A stretch of DNA of 20,950 nt from a virus: IMG/VR virus record IMGVR_UViG_3300006037_000048, positions 1-20,950 of that record. One strand, 5' to 3'. Under the pieces are notes generated by a model. It was not told the origin of the DNA. It was given only the letters and a program-made list of their open reading frames with translations, and did not search any database. This document shows positions 1 through 6,406 of the stretch, piece by piece. A program made the translations under genes and the position numbers. Every line of letters starts with the position of its first letter. The first letter of the stretch is position 1.

Positions 1-57
1 AAAGGTGTTCACGAGGTGATCACCCAAAAGAAATTAATAGAATTGTTAACAAAATGA
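1..57 (+). CDS. C-terminal end of an upstream gene (partial)
   Basis: Frame 1 is open from the first base of the window and ends at TGA 55-57, giving an 18-residue tail rich in Lys and Leu (ends ELLTK). Its stop overlaps the ATG of the next gene in an ATGA junction, the coupling seen repeatedly downstream, which is the main reason to believe it. The body of the gene lies outside the window, so its product cannot be named. Confidence 0.55.
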   Translation, partial: KGVHEVITQKKLIELLTK

Positions 58-896
58 AAATAGCATTATGCAGTGACCTGCACTTAGAGTTTCAAGATAT
101 CAACCTCAAGAACACAGAGGGTGCAGAGGTCCTTATTCTGTCAGGTGACATTATGGTCGCTGACTATTTGCATGACCATCCTGCACCCGATCCATACACA
201 TCAGGTGGTATGCGTGACTTTGGTCACAAAATGTTAATGAGTGTACGATTCCGTGACTTCCTAAAGCGTTGCAGTTTTGAGTTCCCGCATGTTATCTATG
301 TTGCAGGCAATCACGAATTCTATCACGGTAAGTGGAAGGGTTCTATTGATGACCTGCGCTTTCAATGCGGTCAATTACCTAACGTTTACTTTTTGGAAAA
401 CGATATCAAGACTATCGGTGAGCATACGTTCATTGGTTGTACATTGTGGACCGACTGTAACAAAGGTGATCCATTGACACTTCATGCCTTGACTGACATG
501 ATGAACGACTTCCGCATCATCCGTAACGATGAAGCTGGATATACTAAACTACGTCCTGCTCATACGGTTAGTCGTCATAGGAATAGTCTCAGTTATATCA
601 AAAACATTGTTGAAGGTATGCATGATGAAAAGTTTGTAGTTGTTGGGCACCACGCTCCTACTACTCTGAGTACGCATGAACGCTATGTCGGTCAGGACCT
701 TATGAACGGTGGTTACCGCTCGGACCTTAGCGAGTTCATCATGGATCGTCCTCAGATCAAATTGTGGACTCATGGTCACACTCATGATCCGTTTGACTAT
801 GTAGTTGGTGAAACTCGTGTGGTTTGCAACCCTCGAGGCTATGCAGGTCATGACGAACATGCCGATATTTTTGAGTTGAAGTTTCTGGACATCTAA
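54..896 (+). CDS. Calcineurin-like metallophosphoesterase
   Basis: A 280-aa predicted cytoplasmic two-metal phosphoesterase. All family blocks are visible in order: D8-x-H10 in SDLH, GD at 31-32, GNHE at 85-88, GHH at 198-200 and HGHTH at 240-244. These residues normally bind the two metal ions and the phosphate. Family members cleave phosphomonoesters or phosphodiesters, including nucleotides, cyclic nucleotides and RNA ends, and the substrate cannot be read from sequence. The start overlaps the preceding stop (ATGA), so the two genes are probably co-translated. It is followed by a 95-base gap containing a promoter. A role in nucleotide or RNA end metabolism is inference. Confidence 0.9.
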   Translation: MKIALCSDLHLEFQDINLKNTEGAEVLILSGDIMVADYLHDHPAPDPYTSGGMRDFGHKMLMSVRFRDFLKRCSFEFPHVIYVAGNHEFYHGKWKGSIDDLRFQCGQLPNVYFLENDIKTIGEHTFIGCTLWTDCNKGDPLTLHALTDMMNDFRIIRNDEAGYTKLRPAHTVSRHRNSLSYIKNIVEGMHDEKFVVVGHHAPTTLSTHERYVGQDLMNGGYRSDLSEFIMDRPQIKLWTHGHTHDPFDYVVGETRVVCNPRGYAGHDEHADIFELKFLDI

Positions 897-917
897 GTTT
901 ACTTTGTTCACCGAATA

Positions 918-951
918 CTATTGTACAGGACATCAAGTTCTGTTACAATAG
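918..951 (+). promoter_or_regulatory. Sigma-70-like promoter inside an inverted repeat
   Basis: A -35 hexamer TTGTAC (921-926) and a -10 TACAAT (944-949) are separated by exactly 17 bases. The element lies inside a dyad: CTATTGTACAG (918-928) pairs with CTGTTACAATAG (940-951) with one bulged T. The dyad covers both hexamers, as an operator would. No T-run follows, so it is not a terminator. It would transcribe the HTH-like gene at 992. Confidence 0.6.
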
Positions 952-991
952 TATCACGCTGTGACGAACAGCGAAACATTAAAGGAAATTT

Positions 992-1252
992 ATGATGACT
1001 ATGACTACTAAAAGCGAACGCCTTGTTGAGGCATTTACAAAAGGGCAGGAACTAACTGCAAAGCAAATTACCCAACGTTTTGGTTTTGCTAATCCAACTG
1101 CAACTGTAAGCGACTTGCGCTTGCGTGTCGGTTTGGCAATTTATGCTAATAAGCGTACCAACAAACTAGGTGATACTTACACTAAGTATCGTTTGGGTAC
1201 CCCTAGCCGCGAAGTTGTCGCTGCTGGTTACAAAGCACTTGCAAAGGCTTAA
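992..1252 (+). CDS. Small winged-helix/HTH-like DNA-binding protein
   Basis: An 86-aa protein. Residues about 20-50 (ELTAKQITQRFGF then NPTATVSDLRLRVG) read as a helix-turn-helix in which a DeoR or winged-helix type recognition helix contacts DNA. The basic tail (ANKRTNKLGDTYTKYRLG) resembles the wing. Similar small HTH proteins are common in T4-like aquatic phages. The start is supported by AAAGGAA at 981-987. Two ATG codons are adjacent (992 and 995), so the start is uncertain by one residue. It sits alone behind a promoter embedded in an inverted repeat, so autoregulation is plausible but not shown. Confidence 0.75.
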   Translation: MMTMTTKSERLVEAFTKGQELTAKQITQRFGFANPTATVSDLRLRVGLAIYANKRTNKLGDTYTKYRLGTPSREVVAAGYKALAKA

Positions 1253-1267
1253 TTTGCTATAAGGTTC

Positions 1268-1298
1268 AATGGGCACCTAAAGCCCATTACAAATTTTT
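1268..1298 (+). terminator. Weak rho-independent terminator-like hairpin
   Basis: A 7-bp perfect stem, AATGGGC (1268-1274) with GCCCATT (1282-1288), has a 7-base loop and is followed after five bases by T5 (1294-1298). It lies directly after the HTH gene and before the cupin gene. The T-run is short and displaced, so it may only partly terminate transcription. Confidence 0.5.
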
Positions 1299-1318
1299 AG
1301 ATATTGACTAGGAGTATT

Positions 1319-1837
1319 ATGAGTTTCTTTCACAACATTATGAACAAACTAGGTCGATATCGATTGATTCCAGATCGTGCGACAGGTGAAGACTATCTAC
1401 ATCGGTACTATCTGTTCCTGAAGGACCGTAGTTGGTTCCCCTTCAACGTCACACTGCACAAAATTGTTCGCAGTGATGACCAAATCATGCATGATCACCC
1501 GTGGGGCTACATGACGATTATCCTTAAAGGTGGTTACTGGGAACACACTCCTATCTTTGCCAACGATGGTAGAAAATTAGCAGAGTTTCAAACATGGCGT
1601 GGTCCGGGCTCTATCATCAAGCGTAGTGCAAATGAGTTTCACTGGCTTGAACTAGATGAAAGTGTAGGACCTGCTACTACATTGTTCTTCATGGGTCGTC
1701 AACAACGTGAATGGGGCTTTCTAGTACAAACTAAGAAAGGTCTGCATCGCTGGATCAAGTGGACAGATTATCTAAGTGGATGGAAAAACTATCATCAAAA
1801 ATATGTAGTAAAAGCTGCAAGCAAAAAGAAAGAATAA
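1319..1837 (+). CDS. Cupin-like protein
   Basis: A 172-aa protein with a predicted single cupin beta-barrel. The metal-binding signature is visible: H58-D-H60 followed by PWGYMTIILKGGYWE with E75, and a second-motif histidine H108 in NEFHWLEL. Related phage proteins are unassigned; the fold commonly supports dioxygenases, isomerases and sugar-binding proteins. I choose ATG 1319 because AGGAG (1310-1314) lies at ideal distance; a TTG at 1304 would add five residues and place the SD inside the gene. The Lys-rich C-terminus (ASKKKE) is probably disordered. The stop is one base before the next ATG, so it begins a coupled gene run. The substrate is unknown. Confidence 0.75.
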   Translation: MSFFHNIMNKLGRYRLIPDRATGEDYLHRYYLFLKDRSWFPFNVTLHKIVRSDDQIMHDHPWGYMTIILKGGYWEHTPIFANDGRKLAEFQTWRGPGSIIKRSANEFHWLELDESVGPATTLFFMGRQQREWGFLVQTKKGLHRWIKWTDYLSGWKNYHQKYVVKAASKKKE

Positions 1838-1838
1838 T

Positions 1839-2057
1839 ATGTACGTAACATTAACAAACGCAACCGAAGCCCATAAGGGAAATAGCATAGCAATTAATGC
1901 AAATCTAATTGCTACGGTGCATGACGCACTAGTCACCCGGGAGAATGGAGTAACAGAGCGCATCACTTATGTATTCTGTCCACCTCATGGTACTTGGGAA
2001 GTATCAGAACCGCTTGAAGATTTAGTTACTGTGTTGAACTCGATAAAACGAAAATGA
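1839..2057 (+). CDS. Conserved hypothetical, 72 aa (FlbD-like pattern)
   Basis: A small protein that begins one base after the preceding stop and overlaps the next gene by ATGA. Its pattern (YVTLTNA, then IAINANLIATVHD, then WEVSEPLEDLVTVLNSI) resembles the short FlbD-like beta-strand plus helix proteins: hydrophobic strands followed by a C-terminal amphipathic helix. That resemblance is weak and read by eye. No catalytic residues or membrane segment are seen. Coupling to the MazG-like gene suggests shared expression rather than a known shared function. Confidence 0.7.
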   Translation: MYVTLTNATEAHKGNSIAINANLIATVHDALVTRENGVTERITYVFCPPHGTWEVSEPLEDLVTVLNSIKRK

Positions 2058-2335
2058 ACGACCAAACAAGAGAAATCATGTTGATCCTGCAAGAAGAAGG
2101 TGCAGAGGTCATTCAAGCGGTGAGCAAGTGTATGCGTTTTGGTCCCGATCAAATCAAGCCAAACAAGGAAGTGTCCAACATCGGTATGCTTGAAGAAGAA
2201 ATTGGTGACTTTTTGGCAATGGTTGAATTGCTAACTGACTTAGATATCGGGGTGACTACCGAAGGTCTAGCATTGGCTAAGAAGAATAAATTTGAAAAAC
2301 TAAAGGTGTGGTCTAATTTGACTATCAACAAATGA
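2054..2335 (+). CDS. MazG-like NTP pyrophosphohydrolase
   Basis: A 93-aa all-alpha protein with the MazG/dUTPase-alpha signature: EExxE at residues 14-18 (EEGAE) and ExxD at 49-52 within LEEEIGDFLAM. These acidic residues coordinate Mg for hydrolysis of a nucleoside triphosphate to the monophosphate and pyrophosphate. The length fits single-domain phage MazG-like proteins. Phage homologues are proposed to clean non-canonical dNTPs or to lower (p)ppGpp, but neither is shown here. The dCMP deaminase lies 1.1 kb downstream in the same coupled run, which favours a nucleotide-pool role. It overlaps both neighbours by four bases. Confidence 0.8.
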   Translation: MNDQTREIMLILQEEGAEVIQAVSKCMRFGPDQIKPNKEVSNIGMLEEEIGDFLAMVELLTDLDIGVTTEGLALAKKNKFEKLKVWSNLTINK

Positions 2336-2670
2336 TGTATGTAGAATTTCTTGAATTTGTCGTAGTGTTCGCTATTGGATTCTTTCTGGGTGAGGTATAT
2401 CTAGCTAAAAGAATCCAATATGTAATGTTGAGTATTGCACAATCAGAAGAAGATACCACTGACGTAGTAGAAGTGTTTAAGCTAAAAACTACTGCAACAC
2501 CCGACTCCATTCTATTGTACGATGACCAAGACATGTTTATTTGCCAAGGTAAAACCCTAGCTGAACTAGCTTCCCGATGCAAAGAGCACAATAACATTCA
2601 GTTTGCATCCGTGATGCATGACGACAAGATTGTTATCTTTATGGACGGTGAAGTAAAGGAAACAAAATGA
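2332..2670 (+). CDS. Hypothetical protein with N-terminal membrane anchor
   Basis: A 112-aa protein. Residues about 4-25 (EFLEFVVVFAIGFFLGEVYL) form one hydrophobic helix that looks like a membrane anchor rather than a cleaved signal, since no cleavage motif follows. The remaining 85 residues are soluble and acidic: a predicted alpha/beta domain with strands such as SILLYDD and KIVIFMDG. Start and stop are in ATGA overlaps with both neighbours. I do not recognise a family. Confidence 0.75.
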   Translation: MMYVEFLEFVVVFAIGFFLGEVYLAKRIQYVMLSIAQSEEDTTDVVEVFKLKTTATPDSILLYDDQDMFICQGKTLAELASRCKEHNNIQFASVMHDDKIVIFMDGEVKETK

Positions 2671-3203
2671 AAATCAACATAGGTAAGTTTCCTAAAAATG
2701 GAAATCAGAAAGTTGATATACATATCGACAACTGGGATACTTGGAATATGGATAGTACTCTTGCTAAGATTATCTATCCAATGTTGATTCAGTTGAAAGA
2801 ATCAAAACACGGTGTTCCTAGTGAGTTAGTGAATGATGTTGGTGGAGAAGATTGGACTGATCAAAGTTGTTTTGATTTCTACAAAGATACCCACAATGAA
2901 TCATGGGAACTCGCATGTAAAAGATGGGATGAAGTATTAGACAAAATAATCTGGAGCTTTCAGCAAATTGCTTACAAAGATTATGATAGTCAATATCATC
3001 ACGGAGATGCAAAATTTGATTGGGTAAAGTCTGATAAGACGTATCCTAATCCTATCACTGGTAAAATTGAACCTACTTATCAAATGGTTGACAAGAATCC
3101 CAGTGAACACTGGTACGATTACGTTGGGCATCAAAAGCATGAAGAACGAATCCAAGAAGGTCTTGAATTGTTCGGCAAATACTACAGAAGTCTCTGGGAC
3201 TAA
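2667..3203 (+). CDS. Conserved T4-like phage hypothetical, 178 aa
   Basis: A Trp- and Asp-rich soluble protein. The segments DTWNMDSTLAKIIYPML and QLKESKHGVP near residues 24-50, then a helical body and EHWYDYVGHQKHEERIQEG near the C-terminus, match a conserved pattern I recall from aquatic T4-like phages, where the function is unknown. The fixed spacing of Trp, His and Asp suggests a folded core, but no catalytic motif can be assigned. The start overlaps the preceding stop (ATGA) and the stop is one base before the next ATG. Confidence 0.8.
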   Translation: MKINIGKFPKNGNQKVDIHIDNWDTWNMDSTLAKIIYPMLIQLKESKHGVPSELVNDVGGEDWTDQSCFDFYKDTHNESWELACKRWDEVLDKIIWSFQQIAYKDYDSQYHHGDAKFDWVKSDKTYPNPITGKIEPTYQMVDKNPSEHWYDYVGHQKHEERIQEGLELFGKYYRSLWD

Positions 3204-3204
3204 T

Positions 3205-3450
3205 ATGGATCCATGGGGCCCTATAGTTTCTACTATAGCTAGTGATGCATTTAAAGACACTGAGTTCATTCCGATCAGTAAAAAAGACTATGAAGTATTC
3301 TGCAAAGAATATATCTTTGATAAGCTGAGAGGTGACAATTTTGGTAGAGCCTTTAGAAAAAGATTCCAGTGCAGTGATAGAGTACTAAGTATGTTTAGAG
3401 AACAAGAAGATGCCATGAAGCATATTGAATACTGCGGTTACGTTAAATGA
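3205..3450 (+). CDS. Hypothetical protein, 81 aa
   Basis: Starts at ATG 3205, one base after the preceding stop. An upstream in-frame extension to 3067 is open but would lie entirely inside the preceding gene, so it is rejected. The N-terminus (MDPWGPIVSTIAS) is followed by a mixed charged helical protein with two cysteines in the C-terminal half. The stop overlaps the dCMP deaminase start by four bases. No family is recognised. Confidence 0.7.
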   Translation: MDPWGPIVSTIASDAFKDTEFIPISKKDYEVFCKEYIFDKLRGDNFGRAFRKRFQCSDRVLSMFREQEDAMKHIEYCGYVK

Positions 3451-3974
3451 AACAAAAATATATTGACTTATATATGGACTGGGCAGATCGCACTGCAAAG
3501 TTAAGCCACGCTAAACGCCTGCAAGTGGGAGCAGTCATTGTAAAAGATGACTCAGTTATCAGCTATGGTTACAATGGTATGCCTGCAGGTTGGGATAACA
3601 ATTGTGAGAACGTTGAATACATGAGCAGAGATGCTGGTGGTTGGCTAAGTCCAGAAGAGATTTACGAAAGCTGGCCCTTTGTTGAAGATGACCTAGACCC
3701 CGATTTAGGTTATGCCAGACGTTATCGTTTAAAAACTAAACCAGAGGTGTTACATGCTGAATCCAATGCGATTGCGAAGCTGGCCAAATCGAGCCAAAGC
3801 GGCTGTGATGCTAGTGTTTTTATTACTCATGCTCCTTGTCTTGATTGTGCCAAGCTCATTTACCAATCTGGTATATCTAGCGTATTCTATCGCAATAGTT
3901 ATCGGGACGTGGCGGGAGTAAAATTCTTAGAAAAGAGTGGTGTAAGTGTTACCCAATGCCCTGTTCAAGATTGA
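3447..3974 (+). CDS. dCMP deaminase (deoxycytidylate deaminase family)
   Basis: A 175-aa zinc-dependent deaminase that converts dCMP to dUMP, the precursor for dTMP synthesis. The zinc and catalytic motifs are visible: HAE at 103-105 and PCLDC at 130-134. The N-terminal strand block (RLQVGAVIVKDD, YGYNGMP) is typical of the family. About 40 residues (55-97) are inserted between the NG and HAE blocks, as in phage dCMP deaminases with an extra loop; I do not see the zinc-binding residues of the regulatory site clearly. It belongs to the same coupled run as the MazG-like gene, consistent with nucleotide-pool control. Confidence 0.92.
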   Translation: MKQKYIDLYMDWADRTAKLSHAKRLQVGAVIVKDDSVISYGYNGMPAGWDNNCENVEYMSRDAGGWLSPEEIYESWPFVEDDLDPDLGYARRYRLKTKPEVLHAESNAIAKLAKSSQSGCDASVFITHAPCLDCAKLIYQSGISSVFYRNSYRDVAGVKFLEKSGVSVTQCPVQD

Positions 3975-4146
3975 CGTTGAAATAGGGTTTGGACAACTTG
4001 GCCCTGTTATCAAATGGGCAAGTGACTACTGTGCAAATAACTGGAGCTATGATATAATAGAGTCAGCAGGTAGAGATGCGGGAATGTATCGATTCTACTT
4101 TGATGAAGAAACAGACTACGTTAATTTTATACTTTGGAAAACATGA
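3946..4146 (+). CDS. Conserved small phage protein with non-ATG start
   Basis: Up to 66 aa. The core (KWASDYCANNW, AGRDAGMYRFYFD, YVNFILWK) resembles small T4-like phage proteins of the type 'W-helix then strand pair'. There is no in-frame ATG upstream of the conserved part. The options are GTG 3946, which overlaps dCMP deaminase by 29 bases, or ATT 3970, which would give a five-base overlap similar to the neighbours. The reading frame and the ATGA junction with the next gene support it being real, but the exact start is open. Confidence 0.65.
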   Translation: MLPNALFKIDVEIGFGQLGPVIKWASDYCANNWSYDIIESAGRDAGMYRFYFDEETDYVNFILWKT

Positions 4147-4394
4147 AATACTATACCTTCTACCGCGAGAGCAATAACTTTGATGACATTCTAAAAGACA
4201 TAGCCCTTAAAAAGTTTGTGACTGAAAAAACTCGATGGACACATTATTTACAGATTGGTATCAGCCTGTACAAGAAAGATGCCGAGAAGATTTTTAGTTA
4301 CATCACGTTAAAGTACGGTGATGAAATTAGAACCAATATCACTAAAGATTACTCACCCAAACCATACGTTGACTACGTACCCATCAGGAAATAA
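4143..4394 (+). CDS. Hypothetical protein, 83 aa
   Basis: Starts at ATG 4143 in an ATGA overlap with the preceding gene; a TTG nine bases upstream is less likely. It is Tyr-, Lys- and Thr-rich (YYTFYRESNNFDDILKD at the N-terminus), predicted alpha plus beta and soluble, with no cysteines and no membrane segment. I recognise no domain. Its place between two coupled genes suggests co-expression with the DUF3307-like membrane protein, which begins two bases after its stop. Confidence 0.7.
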   Translation: MKYYTFYRESNNFDDILKDIALKKFVTEKTRWTHYLQIGISLYKKDAEKIFSYITLKYGDEIRTNITKDYSPKPYVDYVPIRK

Positions 4395-4395
4395 T

Positions 4396-4764
4396 ATGAC
4401 TACCTCAATTTTTATCTTACTTATTCTTCTTCAAATCAAACATTGGTACATTGATTTCGTAAATCAATCAATGAACGAAGTTGTTAGCAAAGGCATCTAC
4501 GGAGATCGTGAGGGTGTTAATCATAGTGCAAAGCAAGGTATCGGCACTATGATAGCTATCGTACTAGCAGTTGGTACACCGTATATTGCATTCGCTGCAA
4601 TTCTTGGATTCTTAGATTTCGTATTGCACTATCATATTGATTGGACAAAAATGAATTATGGAAACAGGGATATTTCTACCCCTGCTTTTTGGAATCATCT
4701 TGGATTAGACCAGATGGCGCATCAACTTGTCTATCTGTTTATTGCTTGGGCAATGATTATCTAA
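4396..4764 (+). CDS. DUF3307-like integral membrane protein
   Basis: A 122-aa protein with three predicted membrane helices: about residues 4-17, 48-78 and 108-121. The pattern matches the DUF3307 family: an N-terminal hydrophobic helix followed by an aromatic/His stretch (HWYIDFVNQ), a histidine/Lys segment (GVNHSAKQG), FVLHYHIDWTK, and LDQMAHQLVYL near the end. Function in the family is unknown. The start at ATG 4396 follows the preceding stop by one base; a longer frame from 4318 would overlap that gene. Its end overlaps the converging minus-strand gene by eight bases with no terminator between them. Confidence 0.75.
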   Translation: MTTSIFILLILLQIKHWYIDFVNQSMNEVVSKGIYGDREGVNHSAKQGIGTMIAIVLAVGTPYIAFAAILGFLDFVLHYHIDWTKMNYGNRDISTPAFWNHLGLDQMAHQLVYLFIAWAMII

Positions 4765-4972
4765 TTGATCTACACTGCGGCTCACCTAAGTACAATCCTA
4801 GCAAAGCCCGGCTTATATTATCAGTTGATCCCGATAGAAAAATTGATTCAACAACTAATACAAATATGATCACTAAATTAGCTAGTGCCCATATTTGCCA
4901 CAAAGTCCTTAGTGGTATTGCTTCTATTACCCATTTAGAAATTTGGCAGATTTTCTCCCATAGTTTCTTCAT
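4757..4972 (-). CDS. Small membrane protein, 71 aa
   Basis: One clear hydrophobic helix at about residues 25-47 (QIWALANLVIIFVLVVESIF) follows a basic, amphipathic N-terminus (MKKLWEKICQISKW), giving a cytoplasmic-N single-pass layout. GAGGT lies at a good distance upstream of the ATG and supports the start. It is the last gene of a minus-strand group of membrane proteins, 19 bases after the DUF4337-like gene. The opposite strand is also open in part, but that frame has no good start. Confidence 0.6.
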   Translation of the reverse strand: MKKLWEKICQISKWVIEAIPLRTLWQIWALANLVIIFVLVVESIFLSGSTDNISRALLGLYLGEPQCRSIR

Positions 4973-4986
4973 ATAAATAGTACCTC

Positions 4987-5008
4987 ACTGGTTATAACCA
5001 TAACCAGT
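4987..5008. repeat. Perfect 9-bp inverted repeat (hairpin)
   Basis: ACTGGTTAT (4987-4995) and ATAACCAGT (5000-5008) are perfect complements separated by AACC. On the minus strand the hairpin covers the last codons and stop of the DUF4337-like gene and ends just before the GAGGT ribosome site of the next gene. No T-run follows, so an RNA processing, stability or translational-coupling element is likelier than a terminator. Confidence 0.6.
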
Positions 5009-5528
5009 AACCTTGCGCCATTAGAATTAATCCTAATGCACCAACCGCAATGCTACCAGTATACATTTTATTGTTAACTGCTAAAATACTTGCCGATAAC
5101 AATACGATTGCTAATTGAAATAGCATACCCGAGAAAGTTAGCCAAGGGCTGTGTAATCTTGCTTCATCACGTGCTGCTTCTTGTGCCTGTGCCTTTGCTA
5201 ATAATTCTTTCTTACCTTCGCCAGACTTAGGATCGCTTTCATAGCGGTCAATCTTAGCTTGTAGTTTTTCAATACGAACTTTGTCTTTTTCTTTCTTAGC
5301 ATCTTCTAATTGCCCTTCAGCAATAGTTTGCTTGATACTCTTTGACTGATAAAACCCATAGGTGTTACTCGCTTTGAGCAAGTTGGTTTGTGCCACACCA
5401 CTAAAGTTGTTAGACAAATAAGTATTGCCCGCCAAGAACAATGCCATAAAGACAATGACTAATCCAGCCTTATCTTTGATCTGTGCTTCACGTTCGCTAC
5501 GTGAAAGGGGTTTCTTTTCTTCTGCCAT
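4992..5528 (-). CDS. DUF4337-like membrane protein
   Basis: A 178-aa protein with a charged N-terminus, a membrane helix at about 21-38, a periplasmic-like or cytoplasmic coiled-coil middle (80-125, rich in Lys, Glu, Ala and Gln), and two C-terminal helices at about 130-150 and 157-177. The segment NTYGFYQSKSIKQ (55-67) matches the hallmark 'a..YQ.KSIKQ' of DUF4337, whose function is unknown. The start has AGGAG upstream and an AATAAATA late-promoter-like box before that. It lies between other membrane-protein genes on the same strand, suggesting an envelope-related group expressed late. Confidence 0.75.
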   Translation of the reverse strand: MAEEKKPLSRSEREAQIKDKAGLVIVFMALFLAGNTYLSNNFSGVAQTNLLKASNTYGFYQSKSIKQTIAEGQLEDAKKEKDKVRIEKLQAKIDRYESDPKSGEGKKELLAKAQAQEAARDEARLHSPWLTFSGMLFQLAIVLLSASILAVNNKMYTGSIAVGALGLILMAQGYWLWL

Positions 5529-5546
5529 AATGTTTCTCCTATTGTA

Positions 5547-5554
5547 TATTTATT
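5547..5554 (-). promoter_or_regulatory. T4-late-like promoter box AATAAATA
   Basis: On the minus strand the box AATAAATA differs by one base from the T4 late consensus TATAAATA. It lies 18 bases upstream of the DUF4337-like start and is followed by AGGAGAAAC. A very similar box plus AGGAGAAAC arrangement occurs before the 68-aa gene at 6652, which supports it being functional. Confidence 0.4.
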
Positions 5555-5559
5555 TAATA

Positions 5560-6177
5560 TTAATTTTTAGCATAGTCTGCTAATGCTTTCTTATCCTCAG
5601 CTAGCCTAGCTTGGTGTTGCCTGTATACTGATTGTCTACGTGCTTCTACTTTTTCTTCATATATTCTTTTATCTTCTATCGCACCGTATATTCCGACACC
5701 TGCCATAATAGTACAAAATGCAACAATAGAAAATCCTATAAAATACATAGCAATCATAAATTGATTTGCCATTTTTTTCTTATGTTCTAGTTGTCTTTCT
5801 TCTTCTTCACGTCTGGCCTGTGCTCTTTCCTTGAATAGTCGGTTACGTTCTTTAATCATATCCTCCCATATTTGCGGCTTACCCAGTTGCCAAATAATCA
5901 TATCTTTCAACTCTCGTTCGGCTTCACGCAATGAGTTACTGTGCATTGCTATCTGTAATGCCTCTTTACCCAACTCAGCATCAGTCTTTCCGAGCAATGC
6001 TGCCTTTACTTTTGCTTCGGTTCTAGCACGATGCACACTATCAGCCGAATCAAAGAAGGTGTTAAACTGGCCAGCAAGGCTATTGATATCCTTACCTAGA
6101 GCAATGGCTTGCTTGATGTGACTGACTGCGGATTGTGCTGCTGTAAAAGCCAAACCAATGGTGATAGGATCAAGCAT
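5560..6177 (-). CDS. Conserved phage coiled-coil membrane protein
   Basis: A 205-aa protein. The N-terminus (MLDPITIGLAFTAAQSAVSHIKQAI, then LGKDINSLAGQF) and the long helical, charged middle (60-135) fit a family I recall from T4-like aquatic phages with the same start 'MLDP'. A membrane helix lies at about 139-165 (FMIAMYFIGFSIVAFCTIMAG) and is followed by a basic coiled-coil tail. Function is unknown; a role at the cell envelope or in lysis timing is only a guess. It overlaps the 67-aa signal-peptide gene by eight bases, so the two are coupled. Confidence 0.75.
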   Translation of the reverse strand: MLDPITIGLAFTAAQSAVSHIKQAIALGKDINSLAGQFNTFFDSADSVHRARTEAKVKAALLGKTDAELGKEALQIAMHSNSLREAERELKDMIIWQLGKPQIWEDMIKERNRLFKERAQARREEEERQLEHKKKMANQFMIAMYFIGFSIVAFCTIMAGVGIYGAIEDKRIYEEKVEARRQSVYRQHQARLAEDKKALADYAKN

Positions 6178-6373
6178 TTTTCTTTTGATCCTTCTTAGTA
6201 GTATCAGGCTTAGACCACTCTAAACACCATACTGTACGATTGTATACGTCCCCACTCCAAGCCCAACGTAAGCACTGAGGACGATCTCTTAGCATTTCTG
6301 CTAGTATAGTCCCGGGGACTACTGTAGTGGTAATTGAACTGAGCAATAGGGTACTTAATATACCTCTTATCAT
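6170..6373 (-). CDS. Small exported Cys/Trp protein, 67 aa
   Basis: The N-terminal 25 residues (MIRGILSTLLLSSITTTVVPG) look like a signal peptide or anchor. The mature part carries RDRPQCLRWAWSGDVYNRTVWCLEW, with two cysteines flanking a Trp-rich segment that could form a disulfide. The pattern C-x-RWxWxGDVxNRxVxCLEW is one I recall in T4-like aquatic phages next to the 205-aa gene. The tail is very basic (KKDQKKNA). The ATG has GGAG upstream. Periplasmic location is inferred from the signal-like N-terminus. Confidence 0.75.
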   Translation of the reverse strand: MIRGILSTLLLSSITTTVVPGTILAEMLRDRPQCLRWAWSGDVYNRTVWCLEWSKPDTTKKDQKKNA

Positions 6374-6384
6374 TAGTTGCTCCG

Positions 6385-6406
6385 ATATGTATAGTTATAT
6401 ACATAT
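6385..6406. repeat. Perfect 9-bp inverted repeat over a promoter -10
   Basis: ATATGTATA (6385-6393) and TATACATAT (6398-6406) are perfect complements separated by GTTA. The dyad overlaps the -10 hexamer and predicted start point of the minus-strand promoter, a position typical of operators. It is AT-rich, so chance is a real alternative. Confidence 0.45.

Noticed and set aside
549-911. 120-codon minus-strand frame over the metallophosphoesterase
   Set aside because: It lies within a gene with complete catalytic motifs on the plus strand; no ribosome site or family resemblance.
3067-3204. Upstream extension of the 81-aa gene
   Set aside because: The entire extension lies inside the conserved 178-aa gene; ATG 3205 directly after its stop fits the local coupling pattern.
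4641-4976. 111-codon plus-strand frame running past the DUF3307-like gene
   Set aside because: Starts inside that gene in another frame without an SD, and its second half is opposite the better supported 71-aa minus-strand gene.
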